A stretch of DNA of 64,000 nucleotides, taken from contig CM061142.1 in assembly GCA_030789695.1 (NCBI GenBank), forward strand, positions 602,773,659 to 602,837,658, written 5' to 3'. The position numbers and the translations under genes were made by a program. This document shows positions 30,992 through 43,080 of this stretch, one piece after another (within the stretch, counting starts at the first letter, position 1; each line of letters starts with the position of its first letter). The notes beneath the pieces are model-generated. The model did not search any database. It worked only from the letters and a program-made list of their open reading frames with translations, and had not been told where the DNA came from. Source of the DNA: Scilla litardierei (Eukaryota; Streptophyta; Magnoliopsida; Asparagales; Asparagaceae).

Positions 30992-31773
30992 GTGTGATTT
31001 TGGTGTGCACATTTCCTGCACGAGTTCTCTTTGACTCTGGTGCATCGATGTGCATTATTTCTCGGAGCTTCGTGGAGAAGCATTCCTTGTCGACGTCCCC
31101 TCTTTCCAAGAGTTGGAATATCGTTACAGGGAATGGCGTGGTCTCGGTGCATCGTGGTTGTAATTCTTGCTCGTTGGTGGTTTGTGGACATGAGCTTTAC
31201 GCTGATTTCATTGTCCACGACATCATCAACTACGATGCAGTTCTTGGGATGGACTGGCTTGCGAGCTTCTATGCTACGATCGACTGTCGGAGGAAGAAGG
31301 TCGTGTTCGAGATTCCCGGACATCCTGTATTTGAGTTCAGCCGAGGTAGCAGTTCGCTTGGTCCTGTCAGATTTCGGGCCAGGCCGGTGGAGATTGTGGC
31401 TATGCAGATGGAGCTGGAGAGGCCAGCGGTTGTGCAGGACTTTGATGACGTCTTCCCCGAGGAGATGTCTGGTTTGCCACCTGATCGAGCTCTGGAATTT
31501 TCTATTGATCTTGTTCCGGGAGCGCAGCCCATTTCGAAGGCACCATATCGTATGGCGCCAGCAGAGTTGGAAGAGTTGCGTAGGCAGTTGGATGAGCTTA
31601 TGCAGAAGGGTTATATCAACCCTAGTGTGTCTCCGTGGGGAGCACCGGTGCTGCTGGTGAAGAAGAAGGATGGTTCGCGTCGCATGTGCGTGGACTATCG
31701 GGAGTTGAATGCGGTGACCATCAAGAATAAATACTCGTTGCCTCGCATCGATGATATTTTTGATCAGCTTTGA
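30992..31773 (+). pseudogene. Element B protease and N-terminal reverse transcriptase
   Basis: Protease carries the DSGAS active-site motif ([18 protein letters not shown]) and the downstream VLGMDWL flap-side motif. Reverse transcriptase begins with [20 protein letters not shown] and continues through [17 protein letters not shown] to DDIFDQL, where TGA at 31771-31773 stops it. The family has a sense codon here (an Arg codon CGA would need one C-to-T change). There is no start codon of its own in the expected place, so it depends on joining to gag. Confidence 0.85.
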
Positions 31774-32733
31774 GGTTCGAGGGTGTTTTCTAAATTGGAT
31801 TTGCGAAGTGGTTACCATCAGTTGAAGGTGAAGAAGGATGATGTTCCGAAGACAGCTTTCAGTACGAAGTATGGACACTACGAGTTTGTGGTTATGCCTT
31901 TCGGTGTAACCAACGCACCCGCAGTTTTCATGAATCTGATGAACCTTATTTTCTACGACTTATTGGATAAGTTTGTCGTTATCTTTATTGACGACATTCT
32001 GATCTATTCTAAGTCGGAGGAGGAGCATGCATCGCACTTGAGGACGGTGTTGGAGATTTTGAGGAAGCATCGGCTGTATGCTAAGTTTTCGAAGTGCGAG
32101 TTTTGGCTGGACAGAGTTGCTTTTCTCGGGCATGTGGTGACTGGAGATGGTATTTCAGTGGATCCCGAGAAGATCAGGGCCATCAGAGAGTGGCCTGTTC
32201 CGCAGTCAGCGTCTGAGATCCGGAGTTTCCTTGGGCTTGCTGGTTACTATCGGCGCTTCATTAAGGACTTTTCCCGTATTGCCGAGCCGATGACCAGATT
32301 GACGCGGAAGGATGTATCTTTTGTTTGGTCGGGTGATTGTGAGAATGCTTTTGGTGTTCTGAGGGAGAGATTGACGACTGCCCCTATTCTTGTTGTGCCT
32401 GATCGCAGCGGTGGATTTGAGATCTTTTACGATGCTTCTGGCAAGGGTCTCGGTTGTGTGTTGCATCAGCACGGGCACGTTGTGGCGTATGCTTCACGTC
32501 AGCTCAAGGTTCATGAGAAGAATTACCCGACGCATGATTTGGAGTTGGCTGCTGTTGTGTTTGCTCTTAAGATTTGGAGGCACTTCTTGCTGAGTGAGAA
32601 AGTGAAGATCTTCACCGATCACAAAAGCTTGAAGTATATTTTTACTCAGAAGGAGCTCAACATGCGACAACGTCGATGGTTGGAGCTCATGGCGGATTAT
32701 GAGATTGATTTGCGGATCACCCTGGCAAGGTGA
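31774..32733 (+). pseudogene. Element B reverse transcriptase and RNase H
   Basis: Continues in frame after the TGA with [13 protein letters not shown], then [13 protein letters not shown], the catalytic [12 protein letters not shown] (the DD pair of the active site is intact), [12 protein letters not shown], and an RNase H with [27 protein letters not shown] and [14 protein letters not shown] frameshift near 32715 (DLRITLAR then stop, where [19 protein letters not shown] sequence is expected) separates it from integrase. It copies element RNA into DNA and removes the template. Confidence 0.88.
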
Positions 32734-32767
32734 ATGTGGTTCCTGATGCGCTGAGTAGGCTTCCGCG

Positions 32768-34312
32768 GTGATGATTTTGACTTCGCAGTGGAGATTGCAG
32801 CAGGATTTTTGCGAGTCTGGTGTGGAGATTGTTCTTCCTGGGGAGGCTTCTTCGTTGATGTGTATGCAGATACAGTCGACGATTGTGGATCGGATCAAGG
32901 CTGGCCAGGCTGAGGATCCGAAGCTGGTGAAGATTCGGGAGCAGGTGGAAGCCGGTCTGCGGACTGACTTTTTGATTCATGAGGATGGCTCGCTGAGGTT
33001 TGGAGCCAGGTTGTGTGTGCCAGCTGGGGATATTAGAGAGGAGTTGATGGTGGAGGCACATAGTTCGTCGTATTCTGTGCATCCTGGTGGGACCAAGATG
33101 TACAAGGATCTTCGTCTGAACTATTGGTGGCATGGCATGAAGAGGAGCGTGGCTCGGAGTGTGGCCAAGTGCTTGGTTTGCCAGCAAGTGAAGGTGGAGC
33201 ATCAGCGTACGACAGGGTTGCTACAACCGCTTCCGATTCCGGAGTGAAAGTGGCAACTCATCACTATGGATTTCGTGACTGGACTACCTCGGAGTCCGAA
33301 GCAGAATGACGCGATTTGGGTGATCGTAGATCGATTGACCAAATCCACGCACTTTATTCCATTCCGAGTGGGACAGTCCACTGAGGCGCTAGCGAGGAGA
33401 TATATGGAGGAGATCGTACGACTTCACGGAGTCCCCGTGAGCATCGTGTCGGACAGAGACACGAGGTTCACATCTCAGTTCTAGCAGAGTTTGCAGAAGA
33501 GTTTGGGTACGCGTCTGAGTTTCAGCACGGCGTATCATCCGCAGACGGATGGCCAGTCCGAGAGGACGATTCAGATCTTGGAGGACATGCTGAGAGCGTG
33601 CATGTTGGATTTCAAGGGTTCGTGGGAGGACCATCTACATCTGGTAGAGTTTTCTTACAACAACAGCTTCCAGGCAAGTATTGGCATGGCGCCCTTCGCC
33701 GCTCTTTATGGGAGGAAATGTCGATCGCCATTGAGTTGGGATGACGTTGGCGATAGGGAGCTGTTGGGACCTGAGATGATTGTGGAAGCTGTGGATGTTG
33801 TCAGGAACATTCGGGAGAGGTTGAGGATTGCTCAGGACCGTTTTAAGCATTGGGCGGATGCTAAACGTCGTCCTTTGGAGTTTCAGCCTGGGGATCATGT
33901 GTTTCTGAGGATTTCCCCGAATCGTGGTGTGATTCGCTTTGGGAAGCGAGGGAAGTTGAGCCCGCGATACATTGGACCGTTTGACATTCTGGAGAGAGTT
34001 GGCGAGGTAGCCTACCGCTTAGCCTTGCCGTCATCTTTGAAAGGAGTTCACAATGTTTTCCATGTGTCGCAGCTTCGTCGATACATTAGCGATCCATCTC
34101 ATGCTGTGGATTTCTCGGAGATTACCGTTCGCCCTGATATGACGTATGACCAGCAGCCAGTGCAGATTCTGGACAGGCGTCAGAAGTCACTTCAGAACAA
34201 GGTTGTCAACCTTGTGAGGGTGATGTGGCGACACGGCTCGCCTGGAGAGTCTACTTGGGAGAATGAGGATGAGATGCGAGAGCGCTACCCACTTTTGTTT
34301 CCGGACACGTGA
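32768..34312 (+). pseudogene. Element B integrase with chromodomain-like tail
   Basis: The HHCC zinc region reads EAHSSSYSVHPG then CLVCQQVK. The catalytic core has [23 protein letters not shown] and STAYHPQTDGQSERT, with the D, D and E positions present. TGA at 33245-33247 and TAG at 33482-33484 both stand where the family has Trp. The C-terminal part includes the GPFDILERVGEVAYRL motif and ends in a VMWRHGSPGESTWENEDEM stretch, which resembles the degenerate chromodomain of Tekay/Del-type chromoviruses; such domains steer integration to certain chromatin. The last frame ends at 34312. Confidence 0.87.
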
Positions 34313-34345
34313 GTGTTGGGAAATTCCGAGGACGGAATTTTTCTT

Positions 34346-34358
34346 AAGTTGGGGAGGA
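34346..34358 (+). other. Polypurine tract of element B
   Basis: Purine-rich AAGTTGGGGAGGA lies directly before the 3' LTR and would prime plus-strand DNA synthesis. Confidence 0.8.
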
Positions 34359-36731
34359 TGTAACGACTGGTTTTCATATATTTGGATTATCTATATTATA
34401 TTATATGTTTTGTTGAATTTTCTCCTTATGTGTGGTTTTCGTCTCCGTAGCTTTCATTTTCGATCGTTTCGTCGTGATTTTCTAGCTTCTTCTTTAGAAT
34501 CGTCGATTTTGGAGTAGTCATTCGTGACGGGCTTCATATCGGTCATACCTTATTGTTAGATCAAGCCTAGGAGTCTTAGGAATCGATCCCGGAGCTTCGC
34601 GCTCCATTTCGGAACTTTTTGTGCACGTTAGCCGGTACAAGAAGGGGAACCGACCGACTAGATGACGATTTAGTCGGTCGGTAAACCTTCATGGACCGAC
34701 TAGTGGGCTTTGTATATTATTCAGGAGTTACTGTTTACTTTTAGTCGGTCTAAGAACAACCACCGACCGACTAGATGCGCAACTAGTCGGTCAGAACTTG
34801 CTCTCAGATCGACTAGTTTCTGTCAGTAGATTTCACCTAAGTTACTGTTTATCGTTAGTCGGTCCATGAACACTCACCGACCGACTAGGTTGCAAACTAG
34901 TCGGTCGACGGGCCTTCACAGACCGACTAATTCATTACCCAGATTTTTCCCTACTTTCGCTGTTTGGTGTTAGTTGGTCACAGTTAATCGACCGACCGAC
35001 TAGTTGTTAAACTAGTCGGTCAGCCACTCTTCTTTGATCGACTAATGACCCCAGAAACCCTAATTTTTGGGCAGCCGCCGGCTGTGCCTATTTAAACCCC
35101 CCCAAACGTTTTCTTTCTTCATTCATTTCTCCTGAGCCTCCTTCTTCCCCAAATCATCATCCATCTAACCCTAGCCCTCCTCCTTCACCAAGAGCCTCTC
35201 CCCCTCTCCATTTTGGCTGGCCACCACCTCTAGGTCGCCGGAAAACCCCCGAAAATCCCCAAAACCCCATTTCTCCAGATTTTCCCCATCCATTCCAGAT
35301 CTGAACCCTAGGTTCCCCGGATCGTTTCTTCCGTTGCCGTGCTTGCTCGGCATCATTCTTCCGCTCCGGTACGGTAATAACTCGATCTCTTAATATACTC
35401 ATAGCCCATTTGTGATTTTGTGAAACCCTAATAAAACTAGGTTGGATGTTGTTCTAATATTGTTTTGCCATGGCAGCGATCTCATCGCCGTAGTTAGCAT
35501 TTGTGTGACGGCCTCGTTGATCGTCATCCTCAGTGCTAGGCAAGTGAAACTTGCATCTCTTGATTTGGGCCATGTCTTAGGCCATTGCCTTGCTTTAGCG
35601 TAAAAGTGACTAGACGGTGAAAGGATAGCCGTCTGGACGCCATTGACCTAGATTGACAACGAAGCTTGGTCCGTCACCCTCATCATGCTTGTATGTCATG
35701 TTTAATTTCAATTAACGGTACGCGTATTAACTGTTCGTGTCATCCATGCATCTTTTAACTGCCATGTTTAATTTAATTAACGGTACGCGAATAAATGCTC
35801 ATGTCATTGCATGCTTGAACACTCATCGTGATTGCGTAGCATCGCTACATACTAGTGCTACTTGTTCCGGCTAGGCACCCGTTTTGCGGGCACAACCCTA
35901 GGCCAATTACAAATCTGGCTCGTGGTCCAGAAATCGAGCTCAATACAGCCTGCGGGCAATAGGGCACTCGCCTGTGTGTGAGTGATCCCTTGTACTTGAA
36001 TACAGCCTGCGGGCAATAGGGCGCTCACATGTGTGTGGGTGATCCCTTGTACTTGTTACTTGACAATACATGTCACACCTATCACTTGTTACTTGACAAT
36101 ACATGTCACACCTACCACTTGTTACTTGCTACTTGTACTTCACTTGTTACTTCCATACGATACTTGCCATGACATGCACCATACTTTAACTGCTAGGTTG
36201 TTAGTTTACTTTTCTTTCAGTTTCCTTGCACAAGTCTTTCGACTTGCTGACATGTGCCCCTTTTCTCTTTTGGGTGACACATGTTAGATCCCGAGTCTGA
36301 GTTTGTCGCTGAGGACGTGGTGTTTACTGACGCTGAGTCAGAGCCCGCGTTGATCGAGGACTTCGTGGACACGGGAGATCAGTCTTAGTGTCCTCGTAGA
36401 GCTTTCCCTTTTGTTTAGACTACTTTTAGTTATCGGTGCGTAGCACCCATGCTATGTTGGTGTTTGTTTCGTTGGTCGTGTGTTAGGCCTTTAGACTCTT
36501 TTTTAGCCTGGTGGCTTTTCTGGATGTTGAACTTAATTTTTAATGTTGGACAAATTCTGAGATTTGAGATTTTATTTCTGTCTCTCCTTGTGTTATTATT
36601 GTTGTTCCGTTTGTGGTTACAGGGACCTGCTTATGTTTTATTGACGCTTATCGGGTTTGGGGCTTCACAGCTCCACTCCCGTGCGGACCTTTTCACGTCT
36701 CGCCTCCATTTTAGGGAAGCGGGGCGTGACA
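34359..36731 (+). repeat. 3' LTR of element B
   Basis: About 99 percent identical to 27246-29603. The palindrome array is at 34648-35044. It has an extra GCAGCCGCCGGCTGTGCC-like insertion just upstream of the TATA-like box near 35071, absent from the 5' copy. Confidence 0.95.
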
Positions 36732-36736
36732 ATGAC

Positions 36737-36920
36737 ACTTAGGTAAGGTACTTCAGGACCTAGTATTTCCTCATCCTCTTCCAGCAGATGGAAGTGGTCT
36801 TTTTGTACATCCAAAGATCTGACGACCAATGGTGTGCTCAACAGATGACATTTGTCTATATGGAAAATTTTCAGCAATTTCCGTGTGTAAGTGGATTGTT
36901 GTAACAGGATCCCACCGCTG
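36737..36920 (-). pseudogene. Element A reverse transcriptase, C-terminal fragment
   Basis: The minus strand reads LSGGILLQQSTYTRKLLKIF and LLGPEVPYLSVI, the end of a copia RT. It continues into 27240 and below once B is removed, and into 38609 once C is removed. Confidence 0.8.
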
Positions 36921-36925
36921 AGGTG

Positions 36926-38603
36926 TGTTGGGGCATGAGATGACAAAGAGATACACTAGAGGGGAGGGGGTGAATAATATATTGGCAAATAAAATTTTCC
37001 TTTAGAAATCTCCTTAAGATTAATATAGAATTACCTACTATTAATCTTAATCAACAAATACTTGCATCAATGAAATAAGCACAGCAGAAATAATAAATTG
37101 CAAGTAAGTAATCAAACCAAGATAACAACCACGAACACCACGATGTATCCTGGTTCCCCACTACCGGGTAGTCCAATCACTGAAACTCTTGTCGGGCTTT
37201 AATCCACTATTTTCGGTAAATAGTACAAACCACCTCACACTAAGAGGATTTACACTACTTTGCCTACAACACAGATTTTCCCTTACCTCACAAGCCGATG
37301 ACTTTTCCTTGGATAAGATCTAGTCTAACACCCTTATCTTCAAGGGACTCAAAATAAGATCAAATCCAATACACCACAATGAATGTGTGAAGATTGGGTT
37401 TTACACCCACAAAACCTATAGCTAAGTAAGAATATTGCAATTAGTGCTCTAAGTGGCTTATAGGAAATTCTGCGTTGATCACACAAAGAATATTGAATTA
37501 ATCCATTGCAATCAAGAAGGGATGTTTTCAAAAATCCTTTGAAGAATTATAAAGATTGATAGTAAAGGATTTAAAAACTCTTTTAATAGCCAAAAGAAAA
37601 ATAGATCTTAAACAAGAATTAGAAATTTAAACGCAGAAATAAGATCTGCATTTAAAAATGCTTTGGCTAAAAAACCTTCAGAGAAAGAATTTTGAGAGCT
37701 TTGATCTTGAAGAATTATGAGAGAATTTGCTCAGAAGAATTATGAGAGAATTGGTGTGCTAAAGGATCTCAGTGGCTCACTATTTATAGCTTAGGAGTGA
37801 TTCAAAATAATTCAAATTGAGTTGACTTCAACCCACAAAATCTGATATGAATCAATGAGAGAATCAATTTAGAAAATCTGGTCGCACACAGCTGGTAGTC
37901 GACTCCAAGGGTGGTAGTCAACTCCCAGAGGATTTCCAGTAAGAAAGCAAAAATCACGGTAGTTGACTACATGGTGTCTGTAGTTTACTACTAGCTTTCT
38001 ATGGAAATTTGCTCTCAAGAAGGTTTAAAACAAGTTTTAAAAATCATTTAGTGTGTGCATATACTTCCTTGGCTTTGACACAATCCTAAGAAAAGAAAGA
38101 CAACTCCCACACTAGAATCTATGAAGAACTTGAAGCCATGGTTAGCTTGAGCTAGTTGCATGGGCTTCACTTGAGTTTGAGCTCCTCTTTAGCTTGAGCT
38201 TAAGCACAGTCTTTAAGCTTCATCTTCGAGCTCCAGGCTTCAGCTTCATGCTCCTCTTATGCTTGAACTAAAGCTTCAGAATGTAGACGTGGAATGTGAG
38301 CTCAATCCATCTTCATCTTCTATGTGTGTAGTTACAATTCTTCTTCTCGGAATATGCTTCGAGCTTCGATAATCTTGTTGCACAACTTCATTTGGACTTG
38401 ACTTGATTTGTTCCTTGTACATTTGCTCCTAGCCTTCTTTGATTTGAATTCATTTGCTTTATCATGATCGTTGTGTGATCATCCATACTTTGTCACCTAC
38501 ATTAAAAATGTATTTCCTATACACAAACTTAATGAAAATATTAGTACCATAATATATTGCTCATCATCAAAATAATCATTGGGTAGAGACTCAATATCCA
38601 ACA
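36926..38603 (-). repeat. Solo LTR C (Sirevirus-like copia)
   Basis: TGTTGG...CCAACA ends and the exact target duplication AGGTG (36921-36925 and 38604-38608) mark a 1,678-bp LTR without an internal region. Like the LTRs of D it has, near its plus-strand start, CTAGAGGGGAGGGGGTGAAT, a minus-strand TATAAATAG box near 37790, and upstream of that (37895-37990) GTAGTCGACT and GTAGTTGACTAC palindromes. Recombination between the two LTRs of a former element probably left it. Confidence 0.85.
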
Positions 38604-38608
38604 AGGTG

Positions 38609-39283
38609 TTCTATCTGTAAGCCAAGACAATACTTTGTTTTGTTAGGTCTTTCATTTCAATAGTCTTTGTTAGGCTTTCAAATATCTCAAATATCTCTTC
38701 CGGAGATCCGATGAGATTTAGATCGTCTACGTAGACGGCTATTATAACAAATTCGGTTCCATTTGCTCTTATGAAGATGCAAGGGTAGACTTTGTTATTA
38801 GTGAATCCTTGTTGTATAAAGAATTCGCTGAGTCTGTTATACCACATTCTTTCCGATTGTTTTAGACCATATAATGATCTTTGTAGCTTAACAGAGTAGA
38901 CGTCTCGAGGTCTAGCTTTCATCTTTGTTGGCATTTTAAAGCCATCAAGAAGTTTCATATATATATCTTTATATATATTGCCGTATAGATATGCGTCTCA
39001 CAACGTCTATGAGCTGCATATAGCCTTCATTAGTTGTTAAGCTTATAATAAATCGGAAAGTGATCGCATCCATAACCTGGGAATATGTTTCTTCATAATC
39101 AATCCCCGGTCGTTGGGAAAAACCCTGAGCTACAAGACGTGCTTTGTAGCGTATGACCTGATTATTTTCATTTATTTTTCTAATGAATACCCATTTGTAT
39201 CCTACAGGTTTTATACCTTTTGGTGTTGGAACTACTGGTCCAAATACTTTGCGTTTCAAGAGTGAGTCCAGCTCTACTCCCAT
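38609..39283 (-). pseudogene. Element A reverse transcriptase, main part
   Basis: The minus strand gives GYKWVFIRKINENNQVIRYK, ARLVAQGFSQRPGIDYEET, a QRSLYGLKQSERMWYNRL motif and the catalytic VIIAVYVDDLNLIGS with both aspartates present. A frameshift separates 38969-39283 from 38611-38958, and a second one occurs near the C insertion (TKYCLGLQIEHL is in another frame). Confidence 0.85.
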
Positions 39284-39301
39284 TGCCTCATTCCATTTTG
39301 G

Positions 39302-40438
39302 CTAGTCATCTCTGCATTTACATTCAGCTAGAGAGTGTGGATCGATATCATCGTCGTATTCAGCGACGTGAATAGCAATATCAAATGCAAAGTCGTCGTC
39401 GATAACAGTGCCTTTTCTGTCCAATACATCTCTAGTACGTACATAGTTTAATGATATTTCTCCTATATTTTCCTCTTCTGGAGAATACAGGAGGGGAGAG
39501 GTTGTTGGACTGAGCTCAGCATCCTGTGGTGGTATCGTCTTATTTTCACTAGGAGTTTTTCTCTTTCGAGGAAATTTATCCCTCGAGCTTGGTGGTCGTC
39601 CTCTCTTTAATTGAGGTACATCCACTTTTGCTACTGGTGGATTGCATCCATTTTTGGGTATGTCTATCCTAGCTGGCGTGTTAGTAGCACGGATGTGTGA
39701 TTTGACAATCTTCTGGTTGTCTGTAAATTTGTCTGGTAGTAGGTGAACTGTGTTCTGTATGTGAAGGATCTTCAGGATCTCATCATTACATTGATTAGTA
39801 CGCGGATCAAAGTGGGTCAAGGTCTTGGTGTCCCATGAAATGGTCTCAAAATCTTCAAGCTTCGTAGAATTTAAGCCTAGTTTGGGAAATTAATTTTCGT
39901 CAAACTCACAGTCTTCAAGACGTTCCTTAAAGGCGTCCACTGTTAGGGTTTCCAGGTATCTAATTATTGAGGATAAGTCAAACCCTACATAAATACCTAG
40001 ACGATACTGATGACCCATTTTTGTCCTTTGTGGTGGTGCTATAGAGATATAGACTGTGCAGCCAAATACCCTCAAATGAAAGATATTTTATGGTGCTCCA
40101 TATGCAAGTTGCACTGGAGAATATATTTGACCTCCAAATGGTCTTATCCTTATTAACGATGCAACATGCAAAATTGCATGTCCCCATGCAGTCATAGGCA
40201 ACTGGGATTGTATCAATAATGGACGAGCAATCCATTGGAGTCTCTTTATAAGCGACTGCCAACCCATTTTGGGTGTGAACATGAGCTACACGATGTTCAA
40301 CTTCAATGTCAGTTGCTTGGCAGTAGTCTTGAAAAACTTATGATGTCAATTTTGCAGTATTATCCAGATAGATTTTCGTAATCTGCTTGTCTAGGAAATG
40401 TGCCCGTAACTTAATTATTTGTGCCAGAAGCTTTGAAA
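39302..40438 (-). pseudogene. Element A integrase C-terminal part and linker
   Basis: HLRVFGC-type sequence (MRVFGCTVYISIAPPQRTKM, GIYVGFD) is followed by the linker at 39302-39820 (HFDPRTNQCND, HLLPDKF, KSHIRATNTPARIDIP, then a Pro/Glu-rich part). Integrase inserts the cDNA into the genome. The N-terminal half of the core lies beyond element D, from about 51921. Confidence 0.8.
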
Positions 40439-40443
40439 AAGCT

Positions 40444-42265
40444 TGTAAGGTCCCTGGCTATGAGAAAAACACCAGAAGGGGGGTTGAATAGTGTTTATGT
40501 AATTTAAAAAGATAGTTACACCAAATTAAATTCCTAACCAACAAATAATGTTGAATAAGAGTAAACCCCAAAATGAAACAATGCAAACCCAAGGATGTTT
40601 CAAGGGTTCGGATTACACCAGTCACTTCCTGACTTATTCCTGGTAATCCTACGTCCCTTCCACCCGGTAAACAACCGGATACTCAAGTTAAAACCCTAAC
40701 TTGAGGTTTCCTTAAAAACCCACTTGTAGCAATCCTACAAGTGAAATCGAAATACACTCGATGTCCTTGACTCCCACAACTTGGGAGCAAGCAAACCACT
40801 CTCACAAACCAAGAGTAAATCAAACAACGAAAGTTATGAAATATGAAATTAAGCAACACTTACAATCACCTATGCCTTGAAGTAGAACTTGAAGGAGAAG
40901 TGTGTTGTGTATTGAAAGACTCTCTTGGAAGAGAGGAAAGCCCTTTCTCTTGACTGCACCAAATGCCTAGAAGATTTCTCTTTGGTTCTAGGTTGGAGAG
41001 CAAGAGATTGAAGATTGGATTTCTAGGGCTTTTGGATTTTGAGAGATTTGATCTTTAACAAATTAAAGCTTGAATGTTTGAGCAAAAGATAATCAAATGA
41101 GTCAACCTCTCAATGGAACAGTAGAGGCTTCTTTTATAGGTTTCTCAAACCCTTCAAGCTGAATCCCCAAAAACCCCTTTGAAATCTATGAAGAAAAACT
41201 CAACGGATAGAATCTGCGCCCACGATTGTCGACTGTTGAACAACTCACAGTCGACTGCTGCACAGTGACAGAGGATAGGTGAGAATTCATAACGGTAACT
41301 TACCACGTGGACAATCGACTGATGAGGCGTAGACTGTCGACTGTTAAACCAACAGGCGACTGTAAATCCTACTACAAGCAACTGGTCATAAGCTGGTTAA
41401 GTTGAGGAAATCTGAGAAAAATCTGGGAATACAGGACAGGCGACTGATGAAGAGAAGACAGTCGACTGTAAAACCAAACAGGCGACTGTAATTCCTTCTA
41501 CAGATGACTATCAAAACCCTGGCAATTTCCAGAGAGTTGAGTCTTCAGAGAGGCTCAAAGACAGAAGACTGTTGAAGCATTGACAGTCGACTGTGCCATT
41601 GGACAGTCGACTGAAAATCCAACAATAGTCGACTGGTCAGATCAAAACTGAGAAATAGAATTGGGTTGAGAATAGACAGGCGACTGATTAACAAAACACA
41701 GTCGATTGTCACTTGGACATGCGCCTGTGCAATGTACAGCAGTCGCCTGAATGAGTTAAAGATAAGAAGCCCAAAACTAGACTGAAAAAGTTTGTGCATA
41801 ACATGCGACTATAGAACAAAACACAGTCGACTGTTTTGAGACAGGCAACTGTAATCGTTCAGCAATCGAATGTTGAAATCATGACATGCACAATCTAGAT
41901 ATAAATGAATTGGAGTCTAAGGAAAGTTGACCTAATGATATCCTAAGACTGAGATGAAGATGTGTGTGTGCTCCAACAAAGTTCTACTTCTAAGCTACAT
42001 TCTAGAAGAGAAACAAGAAAATTACATTTGAAGAACTATCTCTTCAATCCAACGCATGAGCTTGAAGTCTTCTAGGAGCTTCAATCACTATCTATGATCA
42101 TCCAATCCACTTCCTTTGCTTTCAATGATCTTTGAGTGTCATCCATTGCAGATTGATCTTCATAATATGCTTAGGCAATGGATTAACTGTAAATAGGGGA
42201 TTAGTCACAAATATTTATGTTTGCACATCATTAACACCAAGTAGGGAGAGGTCCAATACTTAACA
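40444..42265 (-). repeat. 3' LTR of element D
   Basis: Begins (plus strand) TGTAAGGTCCCTGG and ends ATACTTAACA. A minus-strand CTATAAAAG box lies at 41131-41140, and about twenty variants of ACAGTCGACTGT lie at 41220-41880. Confidence 0.92.
41220..41880. repeat. ACAGTCGACTGT palindrome array, left LTR of D
   Basis: Variants such as CAGTCGACTG, CAGGCGACTG and CAGTCGCCTG recur every 20-50 bases. They lie upstream of the TATA box in the direction of transcription (minus), i.e. in U3. Confidence 0.88.
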
Positions 42266-42282
42266 TTCTCCCCCTTTTTGAT
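42266..42282 (-). other. Polypurine tract of element D
   Basis: The minus strand reads CATCAAAAAGGGGGAGAA, directly next to the 3' LTR. Confidence 0.85.
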
Positions 42283-43080
42283 GATGACAAACAAATATAA
42301 ACAAAAAGATAAATAATTGTGCTTAAAGAAAACTTACTCCTCTTATATAGATGTCAATCAAGTTAGTCAATAAATATTAGGGCAACTATAGATCAAATGA
42401 AGCAAATGAGTAAGATATGCATGAATAAAATGAATCCATGAAATCTAGGATTTTATAATCCATATTTATTATATCTTACTCCCACTGAATCTAAGGTAAC
42501 TTCAATCTTAGATTCAAGTGTAATTAGAATTTACTTAGCACATTCATTATGAATCTGTTTATTTCTCTTCCCCTATAGCATTATCCAAAAGGTGGGAGTA
42601 AAATAACAACAACAATCGTGCTAAATAAGAACTAACAACAATTACAAGAATCTAAAGATATACAAATCAAAAACTCATAAACCACATTATAAGCTTAGCT
42701 GATTAGAGGAATGAGAGTCCAATATCAACATTAAGAGACATAGGAAAAAGAAAATCGTCTCAAATCACATCACATAGAGAATATAGCATACAAGGAGACA
42801 ATTTCACAAAATTCACACATATAAGATAACCAATTATACAATGTGTGAAACAGAATGAAGAAACTGCATGTTCATATATAAATATACGTGAATGTGACAA
42901 GGGCACAAAATACATCCAAACTACCTATGTACATTCATACAAAATGATCAAAATACAACATGATCCATACAACATCAGCAGTCATAAAAACAAAATCCAG
43001 ACAACATCATCCAAACAAAATATTGAAACACTCAACCCTACCAAAATAAAAAAATCTAAATCTAAGGGTGAGTGTCCATA

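Larger units (their letters stand above)
27246..36731 (+). mobile_element. Element B: Ty3/gypsy (chromovirus-like) retrotransposon, complete structure
   Basis: LTRs of 2,358 and 2,373 bp with TG...CA ends, an exact 5-bp TSD, internal gag, protease, reverse transcriptase, RNase H and integrase in gypsy order (integrase last), and a polypurine tract AAGTTGGGGAGGA just before the 3' LTR. The LTRs differ by about 25 substitutions by eye plus an insertion of about 18 bp in the 3' copy near 35071, so insertion was recent. No TGGTATCAGAGC-like primer site follows the 5' LTR at 29604. The coding region has four in-frame stops and one frameshift, so it needs help in trans. Confidence 0.93.
27241..36736. 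other. Target site duplication ATGAC around element B
   Basis: ATGAC at 27241-27245 and again at 36732-36736 flanks the LTR ends of element B exactly. Confidence 0.95.

Noticed and set aside
30958..31878. A 306-codon minus-strand frame
   Set aside because: It overlaps the protease and reverse transcriptase frame of element B and has no recognisable motif.
41220..41880. Regularly spaced CAGTCGACTG units as a CRISPR or satellite array
   Set aside because: Units are short palindromes with unequal spacing, present in every LTR of this retroelement group.
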